Shown piece after piece: positions 1 to 5,799 of a stretch of 34,798 nt of DNA. The translations under genes and the position numbers were made by a program. The notes beneath the pieces were generated by a model, which saw only the letters and a list, made by a program, of their open reading frames with translations, was not told the origin of the DNA and searched no databases. The DNA is from an uncultured Spirochaetales bacterium (GTDB lineage Bacteria > Spirochaetota > Spirochaetia > Sphaerochaetales > Sphaerochaetaceae): assembly GCA_949285145.1 (NCBI GenBank), contig CASDXQ010000016.1, positions 1 to 34,798 on the forward strand, read 5' to 3'. How positions within the stretch are numbered: position 1 is the first letter of the stretch; every line of letters starts with the position of its first letter.

Positions 1-312
1 CTGAAGAGGAAACTGCAGGAATCAAAGGCAGTAGGCCTGATGCCGTCAGCACTGCCGGGCAGTTACAAGCCGGTGCCCTTCTGGGCGGCGGTAGTTGACA
101 AGGCACTTTCTGAAAGAGGTTTCTGGTTTGAAAAAAGACAGTACAGAGCGCATGTGACGCTTGCCAGACGGGTGATCACGGCAGGGAGATGCGGAGCAAC
201 AGATCCGTTTAAAACGACTGTTTCTTCCTTTTCTCTCATGCTGTCAGAGCGTTCCGGAAAGTCGATGGTCTATACAAATGTCCATACTGTAAACAGTTGC
301 AAAAATAAATAA
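1..312 (+). CDS. thpR: RNA 2',3'-cyclic phosphodiesterase (ThpR / 2H superfamily), C-terminal fragment
   Basis: The reading frame is open from the first base of the window, so the 5' end of the gene is missing; only about 103 residues remain. The second signature of the 2H phosphoesterase superfamily is visible as RAHVTLARRV (H-x-T-L), preceded by a segment PVPFWAAVVDKALSERGF that matches the usual helix before this motif. ThpR enzymes hydrolyse 2',3'-cyclic phosphate RNA ends and were first described as 2'-5' RNA ligases. The first H-x-T motif must lie upstream of the window. The gene stops at TAA 310-312, and the next element is an independent promoter, so read-through into the following unit is not expected. 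The family call is fairly secure; the exact substrate is not. Confidence 0.75.
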   Translation: MKRKLQESKAVGLMPSALPGSYKPVPFWAAVVDKALSERGFWFEKRQYRAHVTLARRVITAGRCGATDPFKTTVSSFSLMLSERSGKSMVYTNVHTVNSCKNK

Positions 313-340
313 ACATTTTCGAAAAAATTGTAAAAAATAT

Positions 341-369
341 TTGCACCCTTTGGGAAAGCGTGCGATAAT
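341..369 (+). promoter_or_regulatory. sigma-70 type promoter of a candidate small RNA
   Basis: A -35 element TTGCAC (341-346) and a -10 element GATAAT (364-369) are separated by exactly 17 bp. Transcription would start near 376. No protein gene follows on this strand before the terminator at 451-480, so the promoter seems to serve a short non-coding transcript. Confidence 0.55.
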
Positions 370-385
370 GTTCCTATCAGGAACA
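369..385. promoter_or_regulatory. 17-bp palindrome over the transcription start (operator candidate)
   Basis: TGTTCC-TATCA-GGAACA is a perfect 6-5-6 inverted repeat that begins at the last base of the -10 element and spans the expected start site at about 376. This position is typical of a repressor operator. It could alternatively form a small hairpin at the 5' end of the RNA. The regulator is unknown; the adjacent ROK repressor is one candidate. Confidence 0.4.
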
Positions 386-480
386 GAGATTGTTTTGTGT
401 TGTGACTTCTGTTCTGACTGCAGACCCAGTGTTTGGGACTAAGGAGGTTGCCGCCCGGTTGATATCAGGCGGTTTTTTTT
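376..480 (+). ncRNA. candidate small RNA, about 105 nt, between thpR and the ROK gene
   Basis: The interval has its own promoter, no convincing reading frame and a terminal hairpin with eight T. GAACAGA (381-387) can pair with TCTGTTC (408-414). A Shine-Dalgarno-like AAGGAGGTTG (441-450) lies just before the terminator and is exactly complementary to a segment of the sigma-54-dependent RNA at 5581-5659. It does not match SRP RNA or tmRNA signatures that I know. It could also be a short leader peptide transcript, but the frames after AAGGAGG are only a few codons long. Confidence 0.4.
451..480 (+). terminator. rho-independent terminator of the candidate small RNA
   Basis: CCGCC (451-455) pairs with GGCGG (468-472), and eight T follow. 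The stem is short but G/C only. On the opposite strand there is no T-run, so it does not look like the terminator of the ROK gene. Confidence 0.6.
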
Positions 481-483
481 GTG

Positions 484-1626
484 TCATCCGGCATCATTAA
501 GCTTCATCAGGAGATTTTTTCTGAAGAAGAACTCTTCCAGTGCTGTAAGACCTGCTCCCTGAACGGTTCCTTTTTCCTTGTAGTATGAACGGTAGATCGG
601 GAAATCCTTGTAGGGGACAGCCGCACTTTTGCTGAATACGTCAAGCATGTAGGCAAAGTACTCATCCGGAAGGTTGGACAGACCCCCTCCGATCAGCACT
701 GCCGAAGCTCCTGTTGCGCACAGAGAGAAGACAAGAGCCTTCGCAAGAGCCTCCGCAGCTCTCATCAGTACCGGCTTGAATTTATCGCCCTGTCTTGCCA
801 TCTCCCTGCCAGTCATGCTGCAACCGTATTCCCTTTCCGATTCAACTCTCAGTCCATATCCTGATGCGATAGTCTCAAGACATCCTGCAGAGCCGCAGTG
901 GCACAGGTTTCTCTTCAGCATCGGCATGTGGGCGAAATTCATTGAAGGAATGATCCTGTCCCTGAGGATCAGTGCGGATGAAAGATGTTCTCCCCAGTTT
1001 ATGAAAAGCATGTTCTCCAGAGTGGATTCGAAATAGAAGCGCTCGGCTTCCGCCGCACAGATCAGAGCCGGGGCAAGTATGACAGGAAACGGATAGCCGG
1101 AGAAAAATGAGATGAAACGGCTGCTGTTGTTCAGAAGAGGAAGGAATGACGAGGTTATCTTTCCTTCTGCCGAAATGTTCGCATTTATTGCTATGCACAT
1201 TCCTATGACAGGAGCTGAAGAGAATGCGGCGAGTTTTTCTGCAGCTGCGTCTATTGTGTCGAAATAATCTTTGTCGGACTCAAAATCCCCGCTGGGATAT
1301 CGTTCCATGCGCAGCGGTGTGCCGAGAAGTGAGAAGAGTGTTATGGTTATCACCCTTGTGCTTATGTCCACTCCGATTGCGCATGCATATGATTCATTGA
1401 GGGAAAGGCTTGTTCCCGGCCGGCCTTTCGCGCTCTCCTGTTTCATACCTTCTGTCAGCACACCCTCATCAACAAGATCCTGTACGATTTCTCCCATTGA
1501 GACTTTATTGATGTTTATCTCTTTCGCAAGCTGGGCACGCGAAAGACCTTTCTTTGACCTCAGTGCGTTCACGACTTTCAGCCTGTTTATGTATCTTGCG
1601 TTCTCCGGCTTTGAGAAATTGAGCAT
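484..1626 (-). CDS. ROK-family transcriptional regulator (NagC/XylR type)
   Basis: 380 residues. An N-terminal winged helix-turn-helix (about residues 15-65, including LSRAQLAKEININKVSMGEIV) is followed by a ROK domain with the zinc motif CHCGSAGCLE near residue 245. ROK repressors bind DNA and release it when a sugar or sugar phosphate binds. The kinase features look lost: the phosphate loop reads GVDISTRVITITLF instead of the usual DxGGT, and the catalytic ND motif is replaced by APALICAAEAE. This should therefore be a pure regulator rather than a sugar kinase. The start ATG at 1626 has a good RBS (GGAGGA). No sugar genes adjoin it, so its effector cannot be inferred. A palindrome right behind its own promoter suggests autoregulation. 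Confidence 0.85.
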   Translation of the reverse strand: MLNFSKPENARYINRLKVVNALRSKKGLSRAQLAKEININKVSMGEIVQDLVDEGVLTEGMKQESAKGRPGTSLSLNESYACAIGVDISTRVITITLFSLLGTPLRMERYPSGDFESDKDYFDTIDAAAEKLAAFSSAPVIGMCIAINANISAEGKITSSFLPLLNNSSRFISFFSGYPFPVILAPALICAAEAERFYFESTLENMLFINWGEHLSSALILRDRIIPSMNFAHMPMLKRNLCHCGSAGCLETIASGYGLRVESEREYGCSMTGREMARQGDKFKPVLMRAAEALAKALVFSLCATGASAVLIGGGLSNLPDEYFAYMLDVFSKSAAVPYKDFPIYRSYYKEKGTVQGAGLTALEEFFFRKNLLMKLNDAG

Positions 1627-1651
1627 CTTTATATCCTCCGTGTGAAATCAT

Positions 1652-1669
1652 GATCAGATGATACTGATC
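1652..1669. promoter_or_regulatory. 18-bp inverted repeat, candidate operator of the ROK regulator
   Basis: GATCAG-ATGATA-CTGATC is a perfect 6-6-6 inverted repeat lying immediately after the predicted transcription start of the ROK gene and before its RBS. The location fits autorepression by the encoded winged-helix protein. This is inferred from position and symmetry only. Confidence 0.45.
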
Positions 1670-1677
1670 TAACAATT

Positions 1678-1706
1678 ATAATAAGGACGGGTTACAAAAG
1701 TGACAA
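1678..1706 (-). promoter_or_regulatory. promoter of the ROK regulator gene
   Basis: Read on the minus strand, TTGTCA (1706-1701) and TATTAT (1683-1678) are spaced by 17 bp. The predicted start near 1671 leaves a leader of about 45 nt that includes the palindrome at 1652-1669 and the RBS. Confidence 0.5.
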
Positions 1707-1814
1707 TATTTCATGTTTCACGGAATTCCGGCTGATCTTCCCTTGCCTCATTCCTGTCTCTTTATTATCTTTGCACTTTGAAAACAAACCTACACAGACA
1801 AATAAGGGGAGAAT

Positions 1815-3698
1815 ATGGGAAAAAAACAATTCAAGACAGAAGTCAGTGACCTTCTCAACCTGATAATCCACTCTCTGTATTCAAACAGGGAGATTTTCTT
1901 GCGAGAGCTTATTTCCAACGCATCTGATGCCATCGACAAGCTTAAATACCTGAGTCTGACAGATGAAAAGCTCAAGGGTTTCAGTTTTGATCCCTGCATC
2001 AACATCTCATTTGACAGCAGTGCCAGGACTCTAACCATCAGTGACAACGGAATCGGAATGGATGAGGATGAGCTCAACAACAATCTCGGTACAATCGCAT
2101 CAAGCGGCACACGCAAGTTTCTTTCGTCTCTGGGAGATGATGCGAAAAAGAACAGCAATCTCATCGGCCAGTTCGGAGTGGGATTCTACTCTGCTTTCAT
2201 GGTTGCGGATAAAGTAGTCGTGATTTCAAGAAAAGCCGGTGAGGAGACTGCCTTCCGCTGGGAAAGCGAAGGCAAAGCTACCTATTCTGTCAGCAGCGCT
2301 GAGAGAAGTGAACAGGGCAGCGATATCATTCTGCACCTGAATGAAGAAGGTTCTGATTATGCAAACCGCTGGCAGCTGGAGACTCTTATAAAGAAATATT
2401 CCGATCATATCGCATACCCGATATTCCTTGAGTATGATCAGGAACATTACAAGGATGAGAAGGACAGTGAAGGCAATCCTGTAAAGGAGACTGAACACAA
2501 AAGAGAGCAGATCAACAGCGCATCGGCACTGTGGACAAGATCAAAGAGCTCAATCAGGGATGAGGAATACAAAGAGTTCTACAAGAACAACTATTCTGAC
2601 AGCGATGATCCTCTTTTCTACATCCACACACATGCGGAAGGTGCGACTGAATATACGACACTCTTCTATATTCCGGCCAAGGCGCCTTTCGATATGTACT
2701 ATGCCGATTACCGCCCCGGTGTGAAGCTTTATGTGAAGAGGGTGTATATCACGGATGATGACAAAGAGCTTCTTCCCACTTACCTCCGTTTCGTGCGCGG
2801 TATCATCGACAGTGAGGATCTTCCTCTCAATGTTTCCCGTGAGATTCTCCAGGAAAACAAGATCATGAGCGCAATCAGAAACGGCTCAGTGAAGAAACTG
2901 CTTGGTGAATTCAAGAAGATAAGCGAGAACAATCCTGAGCTTTACACAAAGTTCATAGCCCAGTACAACAGGCCTCTCAAAGAAGGCCTTTACGGGGACT
3001 ATGCGAACAGGGAGGCTCTTCTTGAGCTGGTGCGCTACAAGTCCAGTGAAGTGGAAGGTTATACATCCCTTGCCGCATACAAGGAGAGAATGAAGGAAGG
3101 ACAGAACGCCATTTACTATATCACCGGCGGCAGGGAGAATATCCTCCGCAACAGTCCGCTTCTTGCGACATACAGGGAGAAGGGCTATGAAGTTCTCATC
3201 ATGGATGATGATATCGATGATATAGTGGTTGAGATGGTGCATGATTACAAGGATATTCCTCTCAAAGCCATCAACAAGAGCGGTGCGATTGATGATCTGA
3301 AGGACAAGAAGGAAAAGAGCGAAGATGAGAAGAAGGAAGAGAGCCGGCTTGCAGAGAAGATCAGGAAGGCTCTGGGCGATAATGTGAAGAATGTTGTCGT
3401 TTCCGATCGTCTTGCATCTGACAGCGCAGCTGTCATCGTCATGGATGAGAATGATCCTTCCCTGCAGATGCAGAAGATCCTCAGGCAGATGGGCGGCACT
3501 GAGGAAATGCCGGAGATCAAGCCTATTCTTGAGGTCAATGCGGATAACGCCGTCATAAAGAAGATTGACGCAAGTGATGATGAGGATTATATCAGGCGTC
3601 TTGCTTCGGTTATTCTTGCCCAGGCTTATCTTGCCGAAGGTCTCATGCCCAGAGATCCTGCAACCTACGTGAAAGAAGTCACAGATCTTCTCAGCTGA
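1815..3698 (+). CDS. htpG: molecular chaperone HtpG (bacterial Hsp90)
   Basis: 627 residues, the usual length for HtpG. The GHKL ATP-binding motifs are all present: NASDAIDKL at 35-43 with the catalytic Glu just before it, DNGIGM at 77-82, GTIASSGT at 92-99 and IGQFGVGFYSAF at 117-128. The middle domain carries LYVKRVYITDDDKELLP and the conserved NVSREILQE. HtpG is a cytosolic ATP-dependent dimeric chaperone that remodels client proteins with the DnaK system. The ATG at 1815 follows a good RBS (AGGGGAG). No CIRCE operator is visible upstream, so HrcA control is not supported. A clear terminator follows, so it is a single-gene unit. Confidence 0.97.
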   Translation: MGKKQFKTEVSDLLNLIIHSLYSNREIFLRELISNASDAIDKLKYLSLTDEKLKGFSFDPCINISFDSSARTLTISDNGIGMDEDELNNNLGTIASSGTRKFLSSLGDDAKKNSNLIGQFGVGFYSAFMVADKVVVISRKAGEETAFRWESEGKATYSVSSAERSEQGSDIILHLNEEGSDYANRWQLETLIKKYSDHIAYPIFLEYDQEHYKDEKDSEGNPVKETEHKREQINSASALWTRSKSSIRDEEYKEFYKNNYSDSDDPLFYIHTHAEGATEYTTLFYIPAKAPFDMYYADYRPGVKLYVKRVYITDDDKELLPTYLRFVRGIIDSEDLPLNVSREILQENKIMSAIRNGSVKKLLGEFKKISENNPELYTKFIAQYNRPLKEGLYGDYANREALLELVRYKSSEVEGYTSLAAYKERMKEGQNAIYYITGGRENILRNSPLLATYREKGYEVLIMDDDIDDIVVEMVHDYKDIPLKAINKSGAIDDLKDKKEKSEDEKKEESRLAEKIRKALGDNVKNVVVSDRLASDSAAVIVMDENDPSLQMQKILRQMGGTEEMPEIKPILEVNADNAVIKKIDASDDEDYIRRLASVILAQAYLAEGLMPRDPATYVKEVTDLLS

Positions 3699-3719
3699 TG
3701 TGAGGACAGGAAAATGAGG

Positions 3720-3746
3720 AAAGCTCTCCACATGGGGAGCTTTTTT
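3720..3746 (+). terminator. htpG terminator
   Basis: AAAGCTCTCC (3720-3729) and GGGGAGCTTT (3734-3743) form a 10-bp stem with one G-U pair and the tetraloop ACAT, followed by a run of T. It lies 21 nt after the htpG stop. Confidence 0.85.
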
Positions 3747-3825
3747 CATGCCTGCACATTTCATTCGTACCTTGAAGTCCTGTTTCTGTATCTGGCAGCT
3801 GAAAAACCAGTAGAAATAAACTCCG

Positions 3826-3871
3826 ACTCCTGATAATATTTTCCCCTGCGTAAAAATTATATATCAGGAGT
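3826..3871 (+). promoter_or_regulatory. inverted repeat enclosing the mscS ribosome binding site
   Basis: ACTCCTGATA (3826-3835) is perfectly complementary to TATCAGGAGT (3862-3871), which contains the Shine-Dalgarno AGGAG of the channel gene starting at 3880. If both arms are transcribed the RBS would be sequestered. However, an extended -10 (TG-A-TAATAT, 3831-3839) overlaps the left arm. In that case the RNA would start near 3846 and the repeat would act as DNA. Which reading is right cannot be decided from sequence. Confidence 0.45.
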
Positions 3872-3879
3872 TACAATAA

Positions 3880-4731
3880 ATGGATCCCGAAATTATTGAA
3901 ACAGTAGGAGACAATGTGGAAATTTTCATGTCATATTCACTTGAACAGCTTATCCACATCGGTATCTGTCTCGGACTTTCCCTTCTTACGGTTGTGATTG
4001 TCAAAATAATAATCAAACTTATCGGAAAGGCTCTGACAAAAGCAACAAGAATAAAGAATGCAAGACTGACACCGCTTATGTCAGGCTTTATTCTCAAGGT
4101 CGTGAAAGTCATATTCTGGATATTCGCAATACTGATCGTCCTTCAGATCTGGGGCATAAACCTCACACCGGTCATTGCCGGTCTGGGAGTTACCGGTGTT
4201 GTTCTGGGCTTTGCTCTTCAGGAATCGATAAGCAACATCTTTTCAGGTCTGCTTCTTGCGCTTAACAATCCGTTCGGTCTGGGAGATTACGTACTCATTG
4301 GAAGCATTGAAGGTACTGTCACGGGAATGGATGCGATCTGTGTGACATTGCTTTCTGGCGACAACAAGAAAATCACGATATCAAACAAGATAGTGCTGGC
4401 AGGGGCGATCGTGAATTATTCTTCCAGTGATATCCGTCGTGTCGATATGGCTGTAAGCGTTGCATACGGTTCAGATCTTGAAAAAGCAAAAGATGTAATT
4501 ACAAAACTTCTCATGTCCTATCCTGAAGTCATTGCCGACAAGCCGGTGATTGTGGAGGTCGGTTCTCTCTCAGCCTCCTCGATTGATTTCATCATTCGTC
4601 CGTGGTCAAAGAATGCTGACTACTGGACAGTGAAATGGAGATTCCAGAAAGATATCTGTCCGGCTCTCAAGGCTGCCGGAATTGAAGTTCCGTACAATAA
4701 ACTTGATGTCAATATTCTCACACAGAACTGA
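3880..4731 (+). CDS. small-conductance mechanosensitive channel, MscS family
   Basis: 283 residues, close to E. coli MscS. Three hydrophobic segments are visible in the first 125 residues. The third carries the glycine/alanine-rich pore helix and its continuation GLGVTGVVLGFALQESISNI, followed by FSGLLLALNNPFGLGDYV, the start of the beta domain. The C-terminal alpha/beta cage domain follows (RRVDMAVSVAYGSDLEKAKDVI). The homoheptamer opens under membrane tension and releases solutes during hypo-osmotic shock. The ATG has an AGGAG RBS at 3866-3870, buried in an inverted repeat. The gene ends with its own terminator, so it is monocistronic. Confidence 0.93.
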   Translation: MDPEIIETVGDNVEIFMSYSLEQLIHIGICLGLSLLTVVIVKIIIKLIGKALTKATRIKNARLTPLMSGFILKVVKVIFWIFAILIVLQIWGINLTPVIAGLGVTGVVLGFALQESISNIFSGLLLALNNPFGLGDYVLIGSIEGTVTGMDAICVTLLSGDNKKITISNKIVLAGAIVNYSSSDIRRVDMAVSVAYGSDLEKAKDVITKLLMSYPEVIADKPVIVEVGSLSASSIDFIIRPWSKNADYWTVKWRFQKDICPALKAAGIEVPYNKLDVNILTQN

Positions 4732-4760
4732 ATCTGAGGATATCGTTTAAAGGGGAAAAG

Positions 4761-4793
4761 AGGTGCAGGGAGGAGTCCCGAGCACCTTTTTTT
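4761..4793 (+). terminator. terminator of the MscS-family gene
   Basis: AGGTGC (4761-4766) pairs with GCACCT (4782-4787), extended by GGGA/TCCC inside, and followed by T7. Confidence 0.8.
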
Positions 4794-4809
4794 ACATGTG
4801 AGGACTGTC

Positions 4810-5409
4810 TCAGTTTTTGTCAAGCCCTATCAGATAGATTTCAAAGCTGTCATCCCTGCAGGCTTTAGGCTTGAAAGCTTTTGCTTTCCTGAACATTGCC
4901 CTCATTTTCCTCAGTATTTCCTCCTGTCCTCCTCCCTGGAATATCTTTAGAACGAGGTTGCCATGTGCCGCAAGCTGTTCTTCTGCCAGAAATACAACCT
5001 GTTCTGCAAGATACTCTGATCTTGAAGTATCCACGGTTCTGTTTCCGGTTGTCATCGGTGCTGCATCCGATATTATGCAGTCATAAGGACCTTCCTCAAC
5101 AAGGCGTGCCCTTATTTCCCTGCTGAAGGCATCACCTGTTATTTCAATCACGGTAGGTGGCACGGGATCAAGCCTCAGAGGATTGAGATCACATGAGACA
5201 ATCTTTCCTTTTCCCTTGATGAGCGCCCTGTGAACGTAAAGAGTCCAGGAACCGGGCGCAGCACCGACATCAAGCACGCTGTCTCCCGGTTTTATCAGAT
5301 GGTGTGCTGCATTTATCTCTTCAAGTTTGTATACCGAACGTGCTGGATATCCCTCTCTGTGGGCTCTCTGTGTGTATGAATCAGCCTTGTCTCGTCTGCT
5401 TGTTGCCAT
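4810..5409 (-). CDS. rlmE: 23S rRNA (uridine-2552-2'-O)-methyltransferase RlmE (FtsJ/RrmJ)
   Basis: 199 residues from ATG 5409. The Rossmann methyltransferase motif I is LDVGAAPGSWTLY (46-58), and the catalytic tetrad K-D-K-E can be assigned to K28, D115, K155 and E190. RlmE methylates the ribose of U2552 in the A loop and helps late 50S assembly. A longer frame starts at TTG 5493, but the extra 28 residues lie over a terminator hairpin and have no homology feel, so I reject them. The ATG has no Shine-Dalgarno; instead TG-A-TAATAT sits 7 nt upstream, which suggests a leaderless mRNA starting near 5409-5411. The gene lies directly behind the terminator of a sigma-54-dependent small RNA. Confidence 0.9.
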   Translation of the reverse strand: MATSRRDKADSYTQRAHREGYPARSVYKLEEINAAHHLIKPGDSVLDVGAAPGSWTLYVHRALIKGKGKIVSCDLNPLRLDPVPPTVIEITGDAFSREIRARLVEEGPYDCIISDAAPMTTGNRTVDTSRSEYLAEQVVFLAEEQLAAHGNLVLKIFQGGGQEEILRKMRAMFRKAKAFKPKACRDDSFEIYLIGLDKN

Positions 5410-5416
5410 GTTGGAA

Positions 5417-5425
5417 ATATTATCA
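5417..5425 (-). promoter_or_regulatory. extended -10 promoter of rlmE
   Basis: On the minus strand TG-A-TAATAT ends 7 nt before the ATG. The position 17 bp further upstream is only the T-run of the preceding terminator, so the promoter would depend on the TG extension. It would produce an mRNA with essentially no 5' leader. Confidence 0.4.
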
Positions 5426-5437
5426 GCAACAGAAGAA

Positions 5438-5540
5438 TAAAAAAAGTGCCGGGCGGAATAAATTGGGGTGGGAGAGAGGGCCGTCCGGCACAAGTTTTAT
5501 TTTTCATACAAAGGAGGCATGAAAAACTGTTGCTCTATGC
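5438..5540 (-). ncRNA. sigma-54-dependent small RNA A (about 100 nt)
   Basis: A GG-N10-GC promoter (5549-5566) predicts a start near 5540, and a strong terminator ends the transcript near 5438. No credible reading frame lies inside. The 5' part (AGAGCAACA, a U-run, then CCTCCTTT) is shared with RNA B just upstream, which indicates duplication. CCTCCTTT is complementary to the Shine-Dalgarno AAAGGAGG. The 24-nt terminator loop is cytosine-rich (CCCTCTCTCCCACCCC), a second likely seed for G-rich ribosome binding sites. By analogy with Qrr and GlmY/GlmZ, which are sigma-54-controlled in other phyla, I infer a trans-acting regulator. No homology to these is claimed. Confidence 0.55.
5439..5491 (-). 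terminator. terminator of small RNA A
   Basis: On the minus strand GTGCCGG-A-CGG (5491-5481) pairs with CCG-C-CCGGCAC (5456-5446): ten pairs with one A/C mismatch and a 24-nt pyrimidine-rich loop. Seven T (5445-5439) follow. It isolates rlmE from upstream transcription. Confidence 0.75.
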
Positions 5541-5548
5541 AAAAATAT

Positions 5549-5566
5549 AAGCAAAAGCCATGCCAA
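5549..5566 (-). promoter_or_regulatory. sigma-54 (-24/-12) promoter of small RNA A
   Basis: The minus strand reads TTGGCATGGCTTTTGCTT. The invariant GG and GC dinucleotides are separated by the required 10 nt, and it matches the TTGGCACG-N4-TTGC consensus except C to T in the -24 box and one base near it. An almost identical element lies about 120 bp upstream. Confidence 0.6.
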
Positions 5567-5580
5567 ACACATGACGAGGA

Positions 5581-5612
5581 ATAAAAGAGGCATCCGGGAG
5601 CTCCGGATGCCT
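5581..5612 (-). terminator. terminator of small RNA B
   Basis: AGGCATCCGG and CCGGATGCCT form a perfect 10-bp stem with a 5-nt loop (AGCTC on the minus strand). Only on the minus strand is it followed by a T-rich tract (CTTTTATT); on the plus strand no T-run follows. This fixes the direction of the transcript. Confidence 0.7.
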
Positions 5613-5659
5613 GATATTTCACACTAAAAGGAGGTTGAAAAAAACTTGTTGCTCTGTAC
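5581..5659 (-). ncRNA. sigma-54-dependent small RNA B (about 79 nt)
   Basis: It starts about 12 nt after the GC of the promoter at 5668-5685 and ends in a perfect 10-bp hairpin with a T-rich tail. Its 5' block (AGAGCAACAAG, U-run, CAACCTCCTTTTAG) parallels RNA A, with two extra U and small differences, so the two are diverged duplicates. The CCTCCTTT segment can mask Shine-Dalgarno sequences. CAACCTCCTT is exactly complementary to 441-450 in the candidate small RNA near thpR. No coding frame is plausible. Confidence 0.55.
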
Positions 5660-5667
5660 AAATCTAT

Positions 5668-5685
5668 ATGCAAAGACCATGCCAA
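5668..5685 (-). promoter_or_regulatory. sigma-54 (-24/-12) promoter of small RNA B
   Basis: The minus strand reads TTGGCATGGTCTTTGCAT, with GG and GC exactly 10 nt apart. The -12 box TTGCA matches the consensus, and the -24 box differs only in TTGGCAT for TTGGCAC. The same -24 variant is used in the promoter of RNA A. Confidence 0.6.
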
Positions 5686-5728
5686 CAGGTTTTCAACATG
5701 ATTCTCCGTATAAAAACATATTTTCAGA

Positions 5729-5745
5729 TGTGAAAAAACTTCACA
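5729..5745. promoter_or_regulatory. 17-bp inverted repeat, possible enhancer (UAS) of the small RNA locus
   Basis: TGTGAA-AAAAC-TTCACA is a perfect 6-5-6 inverted repeat centred about 79 bp upstream of the predicted start of RNA B. This distance is usual for bacterial enhancer-binding protein sites. It also lies just upstream of the rhomboid promoter on the other strand, so it may serve that gene instead. Confidence 0.35.
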
Positions 5746-5763
5746 GTGTGCAAAAAAGTGTCC

Positions 5764-5792
5764 TTGACGCATGAGCGCAGTGCAACTATTTT
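5764..5792 (+). promoter_or_regulatory. promoter of the rhomboid gene (leaderless)
   Basis: TTGACG (5764-5769), a 17-bp spacer and TATTTT (5787-5792) lie with the -10 ending 7 nt before the ATG at 5800. The start codon would be at or next to the transcription start, which fits the absence of a Shine-Dalgarno. Confidence 0.5.
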
Positions 5793-5799
5793 CAGATTT

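Noticed and set aside
1815-1850. HrcA CIRCE control of htpG
   Set aside because: No TTAGCACTC-N9-GAGTGCTAA-like repeat upstream.
2886-3764. Long minus-strand frame (292 codons) inside htpG
   Set aside because: It is antisense to a well-conserved coding gene, with no RBS or recognisable protein; a codon-bias shadow.
5151-5168. TGGCACGGG... inside rlmE as a further sigma-54 site
   Set aside because: The GC dinucleotide is one base off the required spacing, and the site lies within a coding region.
5410-5493. N-terminal extension of RlmE from TTG 5493
   Set aside because: It would be encoded by the terminator hairpin of small RNA A and adds residues unlike RlmE proteins.
5519-5584. Plus-strand 21-codon frame (MKNCCSMQKYK...) right after AAAGGAGG
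   Set aside because: The Shine-Dalgarno is only one base from the ATG, the homologous block at 5627-5700 does not keep the frame, and the conserved features (sigma-54 boxes, T-tracts) read on the minus strand.
5746-5799. Longer rhomboid start at 5746
   Set aside because: No RBS, polar extension, and it runs through the -35 and -10 elements.
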